Translations under genes and position numbers: made by a program
The notes under the pieces: model-generated
Databases searched by the model: none
Seen by the model: only the letters and a program-made list of their open reading frames with translations
Told to the model about the DNA's origin: nothing
Source of the DNA: Sapria himalayana
Taxonomy: Eukaryota > Streptophyta > Magnoliopsida > Malpighiales > Rafflesiaceae
NCBI GenBank assembly: GCA_029783825.1
Contig: JAREIK010002440.1
Location: forward strand, 1,746,974-1,810,973
Reading direction: 5' to 3'
DNA: 64,000 nucleotides
In this document: piece after piece, positions 1 through 11,934 of the stretch
Numbering within the stretch: position 1 is the first letter of the stretch
Layout: each line of letters starts with the position of its first letter

Positions 1-2731
1 CATTAATTATCCACAAGAACCAATTAGAAAAATTTATGAATAATTATAAAACATATTTAAATATTATAAAAATAAATATATTAGTTCTAGAGAATCTCTA
101 ATTATTAAAGCTAGTACCATATACTAATACAATAACTTTTCATTCACATATTAAGAGATTGAGCAGTGATCAGAATCTAAGTATCAATAACTCATTTTTT
201 TTGACGATCCACCCCGTCATTTCTCCCATACTAATTGAATGGAGACACTATCGTCTCCAAATAAGGTGTCCATGTTCGTACTCAAAATCTAACTACAACT
301 ACTATCATACCTAGTATCTTAGTATGTAAATAACTCGGTCAACTTTTCGTTAATAAACCTTTCAGGTTGGTAATTCTAGTTCATACACGAAGATATATAT
401 ATATATCAAAATATTTTTTACTACTTTGACCTAAACCCTAGGGTCTATACAGCCAGTCATACGATAAAAAGATGAAATAGTACAAAAATACTTTATGTAC
501 TTGATTTCAATCTCAATATTAATATCACTAAATATTGAATCATTTTTAAATTTTTTAAACATACTATTAACATTACATATGCATCTGAGTGTAATACAAG
601 TGATATAAGTAAAAACTGACAAAATATATTTAGTGTCAAAAATCTTTAGAAATTTTATAAATAAAATTCTTATATTATTGTCTATGTTTATCACTCTTAC
701 TATTGATATAGTTGGATATCATATCTTCATATCCAATACATGACTCAAATATCAGGTATATATAATTCAAACGATATCTCAGATCCATTTAGAATTTTTT
801 GATCTGTAGACCAACAGACAAATAGAGACTATCAAACTCTTATTGTATACTGGCATCCAAAAATATTTTAGTAAATTATATATTTTTTCTAAAGCATGAA
901 AAATAACTTTTATCCCCACTTGTATTATGAGGTAAATGACGTAACACATGCATCTAACGTAAAAAATTTTTCATAATAATGTTTCTAATGATCTTAACAA
1001 ATATATTAATTATTACATCATTATTAGATGCATTATTAAATATGATATTATATATTTTATTTTGAATATTATATTCTCTAAAGATTTTAATCATGCACTC
1101 ATATATGATCATGTCATCATACGGATGAAAAATCTCTAAACTAAAATCTTTTTATTTAGTATCCATTTAGAATCTACATAGTGAGCGATGAGTCATATAT
1201 AAGATACATAATCATGATTATTCTAGAAATCAAACATCACAAACATGACGCCACTATATTTCCTAAATTTATTAGTAATTATTTTTTTAACTTATAGTAT
1301 TTTAGTATGTCGTTCTTAGATGTGGACATAAAAATCCTACGATATATAAGTTACAAATAGATCTGTATGATACTGACTATCCTTGGATCTTATGAAAATC
1401 TAATTCTAAGACTCATTGGATAATTATTTTGGTTATATCTTTCATCCCTAACTCAATCTCACCTCTCAGTTGAATTTTCCTATGATCTAATACATCATGT
1501 TTTAGTGTAATGATTGACATATATCTTTAGATCCTCAATCTCACATGCACTCTTACATATATATATATTTTCTTATAATACTTACATTTTATTAATTCTT
1601 CATCGAGATACCTAGTATTTTTATTTTTGTATTATGTTAAAGTGAGTATCAATTACAGATTTTTTTTTAATTTTTTTTAATTTTTGAGCCAATATTATGA
1701 GAGAAAACATGATTTCGACCTCAAAATTTTTGCTAAGTCTAAGATTATTAATATTAAAATTATCTATATTTACGATAATAATAATATCATCCTCGTCATT
1801 AAATTCACTATTTATCATTTTATATTTTATTAGTTAATTAATATAATATTCTAAATTCTATTTTTAAAATTAAATATTATTGATATTAAATTATTAATAA
1901 AAATTAAAATTTATAACTAAATAAAATTTAAAAAAATAATACATGTTTCGTCATTTATGAAATGCCCATTGCTAATATCCAATGTCTGTAGTCCACACCC
2001 GAGTCCCGAGACCAAGAGGAAAACCAATAGCCAAAGCAAACCGAACTCCAAGAGGAAAGAGTCAGAGAGACAAGACGAGACAGGAGAGAGTGTGAGAAAA
2101 TAGAATAAAATTGAGAAAGAGAGGAGAGTGGGGTGAGAAATAATACTGAGAGAAATGAGGAGAGAATATATATAAAGATAAGTAAAAGATTTTCAAAAAA
2201 TCTTTTTTTTTGAATTTTTTTATATTTTTAATTAATTTTTTAGGGTAAAAACTCAACAATTATCAGATTTTTGCCTTAGTAACTGGGGGTGTATCCATCA
2301 GCTAGATGCATCCTGGTTTAATTTATTATTTTTTTGGACCATTGTGGTTGAGTCAATTCGACCTCAAGGATTCCAAAAAATTTGGGCCTCTAAATCAGGC
2401 CACCCATCGAAGCTCGGGACTGGCGCTGGCTCGAGAGTCCTGACTAGGGCTCAAGGTCAACCAATCGAACCACACCTAAAACCCAGCCTAAGTCAAAGGC
2501 ATGATACCTAAACGTGCCAACTGGTCCGTGCCTTTCGTCCAAACAAACGTGTCGTGCTTAGCCCAACACAAAGCCCGAAACCCTCGAACCCAACGCAACA
2601 CGAGCCATGCCTCAAGCATGCACGGCTAAGTCAAGTCATGCCTCAAGCATGCATGGCACAGATGCAAGCAGAACTCAATCGAGTCATGCCTCATGCCAAA
2701 CTCATGTTGTCCAGCACACTTGACACCTCTA
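1..2731 (-). mobile_element. R1-bearing hAT-like element, partial (one end outside the window)
   Basis: The higher-coordinate terminus at about 2717-2731 reads TTGACACCTCTA, the complement of the TAGAGGTGTCAA end shared by the other elements here. Next to it is a GC-rich segment (about 2340-2720) with repeated CATGCC/GAGCC words. The AT-rich R1 interior then runs down to base 1 in minus orientation. A pyrimidine-rich stretch at about 2060-2110 (read on the minus strand) belongs to R1. No transposase reading frame was recognised. The other end lies outside the window. Confidence 0.55.
310..2330 (-). repeat. R1 repeat, copy a
   Basis: An AT-rich interspersed repeat found at least six times in the window. 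Landmarks read on the minus strand are GTAAGAGTGCATGTG (near 1550), CATCTAAGAACGACAT (near 1310), AAATGGATACTAA (near 1160) and ACGTTAGATGCATGTG (near 950). The same words recur in the copies at 4.3-5.85, 6.2-7.5, 9.5-11.0, 19.0-19.5 and (more weakly) 27.5-28.2 kb. No coding capacity was seen. Confidence 0.75.
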
Positions 2732-2900
2732 GAGATAGATGAAAAAATATCTCAATCAATATTCATTATAGAAAGATTGGGGTATTATAAAAATAGTTAT
2801 TAGAAATTATTTCTGATGATAAAACCGATAGCATCATGCACAATATATAGAAAAAGATGCATCCATGCATGTGATGGAGCATAATAGTGCATGTAGTGGT

Positions 2901-3340
2901 TTGAGGTGTCAAGTGGGACGATGACACAAGCATGACCTAATTCATCCATGTCAAGCCCAGCACAACATAATCTAGAATCATGCATAGATCGTCATTGTGT
3001 CAGCCAGCGACACAACTCATGTCGTACTAGATCAACACCCAGCAAGATTTATGTCGTGCCAAGCATGGCCGCATATGTGGCATGCCTACATGGAATGTGG
3101 CATAGCTGATTTTTAAAAAATAATTCATTTACAATAAATAGTTTGCTTTGCCGGCAAATCTTTTTTTGGTCGTTCAATCTCCTGACATCCCGATATTGAC
3201 TATGACTATTAAATGTCAAATGGGTCGGGCAGCACAAACACGGGACAAATTAAAACCATGCCTAGACCGAGGCAAGTCATGCCTCATGCCGGGCCAGGAA
3301 TGACCTCCATGTCTGACCGTTTGGCACGGTGCATATTACT
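2901..3340 (+). mobile_element. Degraded hAT-like element
   Basis: Begins TTGAGGTGTCAAGTGGG, a decayed form of the shared terminus, and ends near CCGTTTGGCACGGTG. It is moderately GC-rich with repeated CATGCC words. No target duplication could be read. Boundaries are approximate. Confidence 0.4.
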
Positions 3341-3410
3341 GTTATGTTGAAAAATATTTAAAAATAAATAAAATTTTGTTTAGTTTGAGCAGTCGAATTG
3401 TTTTCAGTTC

Positions 3411-3560
3411 TAGAGGTGTCAAACTACACGACTAGATTATGGCAGGCCTAGCATGACACATCGGAGCCGAGTATAGGCAGATTCGGGCCAGGTCGGGCCT
3501 GACTTTGCTGGGTTGGATCAGGCCCAAGTCCTAGAGATGTCATCCTAGGTCGACTGGTCA
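3411..3560 (+). mobile_element. hAT-like terminus (truncated element)
   Basis: A left terminus TAGAGGTGTCAAACTACACG at 3411 leads into GC-rich sequence. A second terminus-like word, TAGAGATGTCAT, follows at about 3532. No matching right end is present before the next element. Confidence 0.45.
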
Positions 3561-3660
3561 CCGAGACTAACTCATTAGTTGCAGTTTAATGATTTTAATT
3601 TTTTTTTAAGTTACCCATTATTTTATATCAGTTATGATTTACATCTTACGATATGACATT

Positions 3661-4162
3661 TAGATGTGTCAAACGAGACAAGCCAAGCAAACCAATTTTT
3701 TTCGGGGCCCAACCAAGCTGGCATGCCGTGCCAGGTTCAAGCCCAGCCAATTGATTTTTAAAAAATCAACAATATCATGTCGTGCCTGGCACAGCACAGC
3801 AAGGCACGGCTCCTTAGAAAGCAGACCCGGGCCCCAAAATCCACCCGAGTTCAAGTTGGTTCGGCCTGGTTCAAGTCTAGTCAGTTGATTTTTATAAAAA
3901 TTAGGATTTAAACGTCGTGCCACCATCGCCCGCAAAGCATCACCATGTCGTCCCTCGAGGATTACTCAGTTCATGATCACTCATGTCGTGCTACGCACTG
4001 CACGTGGGCTAAAAAATCTCAGCACAACACGACACAAATCGTGTCGAGAGTGCACCCAACACGGGCCCATGCACGCAACTGTAGCATGCCGTGCCAAGCC
4101 AGGCATCCCTGAAATAGGTCTTCTAGTTGGGCCCCCGCAGCCCAACCGGTTTGACACCTATA
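3661..4162 (+). mobile_element. Non-autonomous hAT-like element, 502 bp
   Basis: The left end TAGATGTGTCAAACGAG and right end GTTTGACACCTATA are inverted. The interior is GC-rich. The candidate 8-bp flanks ATGACATT and GCGATATT match at only 5 of 8 positions, so the target duplication is decayed or wrong. Open frames in this region are by-products of GC-rich repeat sequence. Confidence 0.6.
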
Positions 4163-4452
4163 GCGATATTATATTATTTATTTATTTCAAATATATCAAA
4201 AAAAATAAAATTATTAACACAAATGACAAAAATAAATAATCAAAATTATCAAAGAAATATATCCAACAAAATAAAATAAAAATTTTCAATCATATTCATG
4301 TGATACGACATGCAAGCTCAATTTCAATATCAATTAAAAGACCTATCATAGTGATCAATTTGGTCTTGTCTCGTCTCCCTAACTCGTTGCGATATATGAA
4401 GATGATCAACATACAAGTTGAACTAAATACAACCTTAAAAATCTCACTGTTC

Positions 4453-4932
4453 TAGAGATGTCAAACGGGCCGGGCCGGGCCGGCCCAGCACGAGGCACGG
4501 CACGGTTCGGCCGTGCCTGGGCCGGCCCGGCACGAGAAAAAAACGTGCCCGGGCCCGTGCCGGGCCCGGGCGAACAAACCACGTGCCGGGCCGTGCCTTG
4601 GCACGGCACGCCGGCCCGCGTGCCTGCGTCGTGAGTCGTGAGTCGCGACTCACGGTCACGACTCACTGAGTCGTGACTCGTGACCCAACCGGGCCCCGCC
4701 CCCGGTAAAAAGACCGCGGGTCGGGTCCAAACAGACCCGACCCGCCCCGCCTGCCCTGCCTTGCCGTGCACCCGTGCCCGAGCGGGCCGGCACGGCACGG
4801 CCTTGTCGTGCCCATGGGCCGTGCCGTGCCCGAATTTAAAAAACCGTGCCGTGCCCGGCACGGCACGGTAGCACGGCTGGGCACGTGAAAAACGGGCCGT
4901 GCCGTGCTGGGCCGGCCCGTTTGACACCTCTA
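4453..4932 (+). mobile_element. Non-autonomous hAT element, 480 bp, perfect 8-bp target duplication
   Basis: The ends TAGAGATGTCAAACGGGCC and its inverse GGCCCGTTTGACACCTCTA bound a very GC-rich, CpG-rich body built of GGCCGTGCC/GCACGG words. Flanks CACTGTTC (4445-4452) and CACTGTTC (4933-4940) are identical 8-mers, the hallmark of hAT insertion. The paralogous R1 copy a at about 1450-1480 has an uninterrupted CTCACCTCTCAGTTG at the same point, an empty site. The proline/arginine/glycine-rich frames inside are not genes. The TIR resembles the Ac-like hAT class, as far as I can judge from memory. Confidence 0.93.
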
Positions 4933-5573
4933 CACTGTTCAGTTGGATTTGCCTAAAATCTAATACACCATATTTTCAGTGCAATAATTGACATACCTCT
5001 TTAGGTGTTGTCCCATATGCACTCCTACTTGTATATATTTTCTTATAATACTTGTATTGCACCAATTCTTAATCAATACTTTTAGCATTTTTATTTTGTA
5101 CTATATTAAAGTGAGTTCAAATTATAAATATTATTTTAGTTTTTTATTTTTTAAATATTTAAATTTAGGTAGAGGACATGACAAAATATATAATTTCAAC
5201 CTCAAACTTTTCAGAAGAGTTATCATTATTAATATAATCTACATTTACATTAATATTAATTTTGTTATTATTAAATTAACTATTTGTAATTTTTAACTTT
5301 TTTTTAGTTTATAAATTATATTCTAATTTCTAAATTAAAAATTAATTGATATTAATAAAATTAAAAAACTAGATACAAATTAAAAAAATATACCCGATTA
5401 GCATTAGGTAGGTTTATGGAAAGAAGAAAAAATCTAAGACCACATAGCACCCAATTTTTCAATAGTCCACATTCACTGACCATGATCCACGTTCTTTAAG
5501 CATTACAAAAAAAATTATAAAGCTAAAATTATAAATTTTAACTTTAGCCTTTAGAGAAAGCAAAAACTAAGAC

Positions 5574-5578
<5 letters not shown>

Positions 5579-5608
<30 letters not shown>
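5579..5608 (+). repeat. (GA)n microsatellite
   Basis: About 15 GA units within the purine-rich part of R1 copy b. Confidence 0.95.
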
Positions 5609-5612
<4 letters not shown>

Positions 5613-5975
5613 ATCAAAAGGCAAACAGAGAAGAGAGAGAGATAAGAAATTTTTGATTTGATTAAAAAAATCAAAACTCAAATCCTCTTAATATAGATTT
5701 TTTATTATATTTTTTTAATTTTTCAATATTTTTTAATAATTAAATAGTGAAAAAAGCTAATATTCGTTGGATCTTTTGCCCTAGCCATTGGAATTGAATC
5801 CAACAGCCTGGATCTTCAACATTTTTCTTTTTTTTTTGTATCATGAGAAACCAAACAAGAAGGGGAACCATATCTTCTAGACGGTCCAAAAGCTTCGGCC
5901 TCGGGGCGTCTACAATGGTTCGAGGTCAGGCTGGTTCCTAGTAGAGGTGTCAAATGGGCCGGCCAGCCTGAGCCT

Positions 5976-6097
5976 GACTGAGCCGTGCCTAGCCCAGCAT
6001 GACTGGGCCGTGCCTAGCCCAGCATGACTGGGCCGTGCCTAGCCCAGCATGACTGGGCCGAACCTAGCCCAGCATGACTGGGCCGTGCCTAACCCAG
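5976..6097 (+). repeat. 25-bp tandem repeat, about 4.9 units
   Basis: Unit GACTGGGCCGTGCCTAGCCC plus AGCAT. Units start at 5976, 6001, 6026, 6051 and 6076 and differ by one to three bases. It lies in the subterminal part of the 2.3-kb hAT-like element. Confidence 0.93.
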
Positions 6098-6215
6098 CCC
6101 GAATGAGTCATGCCTAGCCAAACACGACACTGTTCAAACCCATGCCGAGTTAGCTCTCGACACTCCTCATGCCATGTCATGGTATACCATGTCGTGGTAT
6201 ACATGTGATGGTCAT

Positions 6216-7480
6216 TAATTAATATATTCTTTTAAAAACATTAATTATAATATAATTAAAAAAGAAATAAAAAATTAAAATGACAAATAATGATATTAAT
6301 TATGTTAACAAAATTAATTTAAACAAAAACATAAAATATTATAATATAGATAAAGAAATTCCTACGGAAAGATCTGAGACAGCCGAACCTTTGATTTCTA
6401 AGGTCACATCAACCCAAATATCTAAAAAAAAAATTAGAAAAAAATTAATATTTAGATTCACTTAATATAATATAATAAAAAAATGTTAGGGATACCAAAA
6501 AAAATTAGCACAATACAAATAATATAAAAAAATTTTAACCTGTAAGAGTTAATATTGGACTAGACACCTTGAGAGGCATGCTGAATAATATACTAAAAAT
6601 ATGATACATTAAATCCTAATCAAACCCAACTCAACAGTAAATTCTTTGAGGCTGAATCCAATTTAACCTCAATATTGACCCTTTCATATATCACGAGTTA
6701 GAAAGGAAAAGCATTACCAAACTAATCATCATGATAGATCTTTCTATTAAATTTTCGGAGGATCAAAAGATATTCAGTATCTTGCAGACTTATTTTTAAT
6801 CTGTATTATGTAGGATTCCAAAGTTCATATCTAAGAACGACATAATATAATACTTAACTTTAAAAAATAATAATAATTACTGAAATTAAATATTATAGCA
6901 AAGTAGTGCCCGTGATGTCCGTGATGTCTGATATCTAGACTAGTCATGATGATGCATCTTATGCATATCATAGCACCCACTACGTATATTATAAATGGAT
7001 ACTAAATATAAAAATATTCAAATTCTTAGAGATTCTTCATCCCTATGATGATCTAGTCATTTATGACTAGATAATAAAAATCTTTAGAGAATAAAATATT
7101 AAAATAAAATATATAGTATAATATTTGATAATGTATCTAACAATAGAATAACTATTAACATATTTATTATGACTATTAAAGATTAATCATTAAAAAAAAA
7201 ATTTCACGTTAGATGCATATGTTACGTCATTAACCTTATATTACAAGCGAGGATAAAAATTATTTCTCTCACAATAAAAAACATACATAACTCACTAAAA
7301 TATCTTCGTACATCTTACGGACAACAAGAATTCAGTAATCTATATTTGTCTGCAGATCTAAAGAAGAAATAATTTATATTGAATATGAGGCAATATTAAA
7401 ATTACACATAACTTATATACGAGTCATATGTTAGATTGAAAGACAACATTGAGATTATAATCAAATATTGTTAAGACATT
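6216..7480 (+). repeat. R1 repeat, copy c
   Basis: Plus-orientation copy. Landmarks are TGTAAGAGTTAATATTGG (6541), TATCTAAGAACGACATAAT (6830), AAATGGATACTAAAT (6993) and TTCACGTTAGATGCATATG (7203). It lacks the pyrimidine-rich leader found in copies a and b. The small frame at 6280-6465 inside it has no recognisable homology. Confidence 0.7.
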
Positions 7481-8419
7481 AGCATACTGAAAGATTGAAA
7501 TGATTCAAGTTTGAGCATCTAGGATTATGCTCGAACTATAGCAAAAACAGAGAAATTAGTTATTGATTATGATTCGTAAGACATTGATATTGATGATAAT
7601 TGACAGTTAATATGAGATAGAGACATTGAAGATTGAGCTGAGCGCCTAAGCCTATTTTACTACATACTACCTACTATTGATATACTAATACTGATATCAT
7701 CATTGATTATACGCTAATGATATTTATCATTTTCATTTATCATTTTTAAATTATCTTTGTTTATTTTTTGTCATTTTATATTGATTCTTGATTCAGACAC
7801 TTATATTTTTGTAATTTATATTGGATTATATTTATGTTTTAGTTTTATTAATTCTGACATTGATACTATTATTGATTCAGACACTTGTTAGTTTTTAGAT
7901 TTTAGTTGTTTATATTTTATTAATTTATTAAATTAAAAAATAATTAATTATTTATTTATTTAAATTTATGTATTAATTAATTAAAATTAAAATTTTTTAA
8001 TAATTTTGATTCTGGAAATAACATTTTTCCAAGCGACCCAAACCCTGCCCGAACGAGCCGAATTCAGCTACTCTAGGCACGACCAAGCCCGAAAAACTTA
8101 AAAGCCGAGCCGACGAGCCATGTCGTGCCAAGCAGAGCATGGTTATTATATCGTGTTGTGCCCTACATCGCATGGTGGCTCGAATGGGCCACCTAAAATG
8201 GGTTGGACCAGCCCGGGTCAGCCCGTTTGACACCTTTATTTCCGAGGGGAGAAGGTGCACCTACCCAAATGCATTTGGGACGTACCACACAAGTGCGCTC
8301 AACAAACCACATTGCGGGTTTATTAAGGAAAGCCAGCCACACATACCAAGCAGGATGGACAAATTTTTATTAATAAAGTATTATTTTTTTTATCCTGACA
8401 AGTTTGGGGCAGTCCAATT

Positions 8420-9014
8420 GGACCATTCTATATGCTAAATCTGAGTATGGGGCATGGTAACTATGTCGTAAGATCGTGCCTACGGGCTTAGAGGTGTCAA
8501 ATGAGCCAGGACGGCCCAGCCCAGCCCATTTTTAGGCCACCCAACCGGTCTATCGTGTCGTCCCATGACAGACCCACAGCGTTAGAAGCACCGGATTCAA
8601 CCCAGTTCAAGTTGGACAAAACCCTAATTTTATTAAAAAAAATTAGTGTTTCATCGTAACGCCGCCGCGTATCTTCGCCCTTTCGGGACTCAGCGAGCCT
8701 CGCATATCGGCCATTGGCTCGTATTGATCAGGTTCAGTGTGTAGTCACACGTGTTGTGCCCACGTGCTGGCACGGCACTGTAGCGTGCAGTGCCAGGACT
8801 AACCGGCCCTGCCCATTTGACACCTCTACACGGGCTATGCACTCGGGTCGTGCCTAGCCTGACACGAGGCCCAGCAAAGCACGAGTCATGCCTTGAGCTG
8901 GCATGACCCAAGTCCAAGCACTATTCTAAATCGTGCCATGTCAGGCCAAGCCTAGCTCAGTCAGACCATGCCTAGAGTTGTTCCATGGCTGCCCAGCTCG
9001 TCAAACACTTCTAT
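8420..9014 (+). mobile_element. GC-rich hAT-like sequence hosting a nested element
   Basis: The sequence on both sides of the 8489-8828 element is itself GC-rich with CATGCC/GTGCC words. It ends near GTCAAACACTTCTATA, a decayed terminus. It is probably the left GC-rich part of an element whose interior is R1 copy d. Confidence 0.45.
8489..8828 (+). mobile_element. Non-autonomous hAT element, 340 bp, near-perfect target duplication
   Basis: Ends TAGAGGTGTCAAATGAGCC and GCCCATTTGACACCTCTA are inverted. Flanks TACGGGCT (8481-8488) and CACGGGCT (8829-8836) match at 7 of 8. It is inserted inside older GC-rich hAT-like DNA, so it is nested. Confidence 0.88.
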
Positions 9015-9480
9015 ACATAGCTCTTAGACAAAAAATTCAATGATTATCTAAATTATGTTATATTTTTATTAAAAAAATAAAAAAAATATACTTATTCATC
9101 AAAAATTTATATAAATATATATTTTATTCATATATTTATTTTTCATAATTAAACTATAAACTTTTATCTACTCTTTTTCTCTTAGAGCACTCAAATTAAT
9201 ATTGTGAACAATTTTGTATTATTTATTTTATATTATTTATAATTTTAATTTTCAGATCAAAGTGTGTCGCTAATATGTTTGTTGTCATGATGAGTAACAA
9301 CTTATAAGTACAATAGTATGAGATGCAAATTTCAAAATGTTTGCAATGGACAAAAAATTAAGATACAAATTATAATTTAATTTTAATTATGTTATTCTAT
9401 TTAAAATCTTGGATTAATAAATAAATTAATTAATTAAGTAAAACATTAAAAAAAAGATTCTCTTTTTATTCTAGTCCAAT
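9015..9480. other. AT-rich spacer, no gene seen
   Basis: Low-complexity AT-rich DNA between the GC-rich hAT segment and R1 copy d. No frame, repeat or motif stands out. Confidence 0.6.
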
Positions 9481-10980
9481 TTAACACTAACGTATTACAA
9501 ATTTGTAATTAGTAAATTTAATAAAAATGAAATAACCCTAACAATAAAAAATAATAACTACCCAACCAAAAAATTCAAGACCAAAACTATGTTCTCTCAT
9601 ATAATCTCGACTTTATTACCTAAAAACCTAAAAATAAGCAAATATCAATAATCAATGCATATTTAACATAATTAAAAATAAAAATATTTAGAATATCAAA
9701 AAAAATTCAACATAATATATATATTATAAATAAATATATACATATAAAAATACTAGCAGTACTAGTCATCTTAAAAAATATGTTGATCAATGTATCAAAA
9801 AATATGATGGATTAGATTTAAGATAAACCCAACTTAGCAAAAAACTCGTTGAAGTTGAAGCAACTTCTGGTTCATTTACTTTTGTCACAATGAGCTTAAA
9901 AGAAAATACATGACAAAATTGATTATTATCATGAATTTTTTAATTAAATTTTTGGTAAATCCTTGAATAGTTTATATTATGTATATTCATTTCCAATCTA
10001 TTTATCATAGATCTCTCAAGTTTATTTAATAGAAATGACATAATAAAATATTTTAAATTAAAAAAATAGTTAATAATTAATAAAATTAAAAAATATAGTA
10101 GAGTGATATCTTTAATGTCAACTATCTAGACTTGTCGTGATAACATATCAATTGTATATATCACCTCCTATTATATTAATTCTAAGTAAAAATTAAATAA
10201 AAAAATTTAGGAGTTCATGATATTCTCCCTAATCATGATGTTCCCGGCATAAAGATGTGTCAAACGAAAATTTTTAAGGAATATAATATTCAAGTTTAGT
10301 ATTAAGTCAATAATATTTCAAATAATAATATCATAGTAACATATTTATCAAAATCATTAGAGATTGAGACTTAGTAGATATTTTTTATATTAAGTGTATG
10401 TGTCACATAATGAACCTAATAGTAAAAGCACAGATGAAAATTATTTCTTCATATTAACAAATATAAGTAATTCATTAAAATACTTTGGGACACTATATGT
10501 AATATGAGTTTCACATTCTATATTTATCAATAGGCCTATAAAGAAAAACCAATGTCAGTTGGTAAGTTAAAACTGTAGGGAATCCATAACCTCGTCATAT
10601 ATAAGTGTTTTATGAAAATTTTAAAAAATACAATATTCAAAATAAAATATTTAGTATTATATTTGATAATACTTCAATTAATGATAGCGTCATTAATACA
10701 TTTGTTAAAACTATTAGAGACGAACCCTTGATTAACATTGTACATGTTAGGTGTATGTATCATACAATTAACCTAATAATATAAATAAAAATAAAAAATA
10801 TTTTTCTCACATAGAAAATATAAAAAAACACTAAAATACCCCAAAACATCCAACAGACAACATGAATTCAACACTATGTTGAAAGGCCTAAAAAAAGAAA
10901 AATTTCAAACAAATGTTAAGACACTATAACAATTAAGTTAACTTGATATGAAAGTCATGTGTTAATTATCAATATATGAT
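9480..10980 (+). repeat. R1 repeat, copy d (diverged)
   Basis: Diverged plus-orientation copy. It shares ACCAAAACTATGTTCTCTCA (9582), ATATGATGGATTAGAT (9801), TAGACTTGTCGTGATAA (10129) and GTTAGGTGTATGTATCA (10747) with the other copies. A second partial copy of the middle section appears at about 10610-10980 (ATTTTAAAAAATACAATATT onward), so this copy is internally duplicated. Confidence 0.6.
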
Positions 10981-11930
10981 ATCTAACCATAAAAATAATA
11001 ATAGTAATAAATTTATTATTGATAATTTTTTAAAATACAATAATTATGAATTCATTTGTGACACTCTTATCATTTATATTGTATTTAGGTACATATGTGA
11101 TATTAATAATATATAGCATGTAAAAAGATACTCTAATTTTAGTTTCACAACTAATGAGATAAAAATTAAATATTTAAAATACCATGTAATAGAATAAAGC
11201 AATAATCAGTATCTAAGATATTCTAATTCTAGTCATGTATATAAGTTGCTCTTTATTATCAGATTGTTTGTATGAATCTTAAAGTTAAAATAAAAGAAAT
11301 AGTGAATATATTAAAATACATATCCAAATGCATAAACCAAGAAAAAAACTTAATTCATAAAAAATATATAAATTTATAAATCTCATTATATAAGATGATA
11401 TATAATTTACAGACTTCTTTAATACTAAGCATACCATCATAGTCTATTTTTTTATGACTATTAATATTATTTCAGATAAAAAATCTAAAATACAATTAGA
11501 TATCAAAGAAATACTTTCATACTTAAAGAACTAAATATTTTTAAAGATGGATATGTAAGATAAAGTAAAAAAGTTACAAATAAATAATGACTCATACGAT
11601 GATATTGAGGATATTGAGAGTAGTGCTAGTTCAAAATTAGGACTAAGAATCCTAACCATACTACTAACACAAACTAATCTTGAATATTAAATTCAATCAC
11701 TCAGAAGATTGACATGCAATGTGTATTTATTTTCTTGATGTACTTATTTTTTTCTTTTTAACTTTTTCAATGTATTATTATTTATTATACGATTCTAGGG
11801 TGTTCAAAAACAAAACATATATAATTTTGATATTGAGTTAAAATAAAATTTTACTTTAAATTTTAAACTTAAAAAAAAAAGCCAATACATGATACTAGTC
11901 CACAGTTGTACAACGACACAGAATCTGATA
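10980..11930. other. AT-rich intronic DNA, no gene seen
   Basis: Nothing recognisable beyond AT-rich sequence. Weak similarity to the R1 tail cannot be excluded. Confidence 0.5.
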
Positions 11931-11934
11931 CTTG

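Larger units (their letters stand above)
4163..5850 (-). repeat. R1 repeat, copy b (split by a hAT insertion at 4453-4932)
   Basis: Direct repeat of copy a (compare 1450-2330 with 4440-4452 plus 4933-5830). The shared order is CTAATACA.CAT, TAATTGACATA, TTCTTATAATACTT, TATTAAAGTGAGT and a purine-rich tract. Removing the 480-bp insertion together with one copy of its 8-bp duplication restores a continuous alignment with copy a. Confidence 0.75.
5942..8238 (+). mobile_element. R1-bearing hAT-like element, 2.3 kb
   Basis: Left end TAGAGGTGTCAAATGGGCC at 5942 and right end CCCGTTTGACACCTTTA ending at 8238 are inverted. Both termini are GC-rich (about 5942-6180 and 8030-8238), and the interior is R1 in plus orientation. 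Flanks GTTCCTAG (5934-5941) and TTTCCGAG (8239-8246) match at 6 of 8 positions, consistent with an aged 8-bp duplication. No transposase was recognised; 7480-8000 is AT-rich filler with no gene. This suggests R1 is the interior of a larger non-autonomous hAT family. Confidence 0.65.

Noticed and set aside
4406..4927. Overlapping GC-rich open frames on both strands (up to 173 aa, Pro/Arg/Gly/Ala-rich)
   Set aside because: They coincide with the CpG-rich hAT element, are open in several frames at once because GC-rich repeats lack stop codons, and show no domain.
5976..6097. CRISPR-like array
   Set aside because: Units are contiguous without spacers and sit in a plant transposon terminus.
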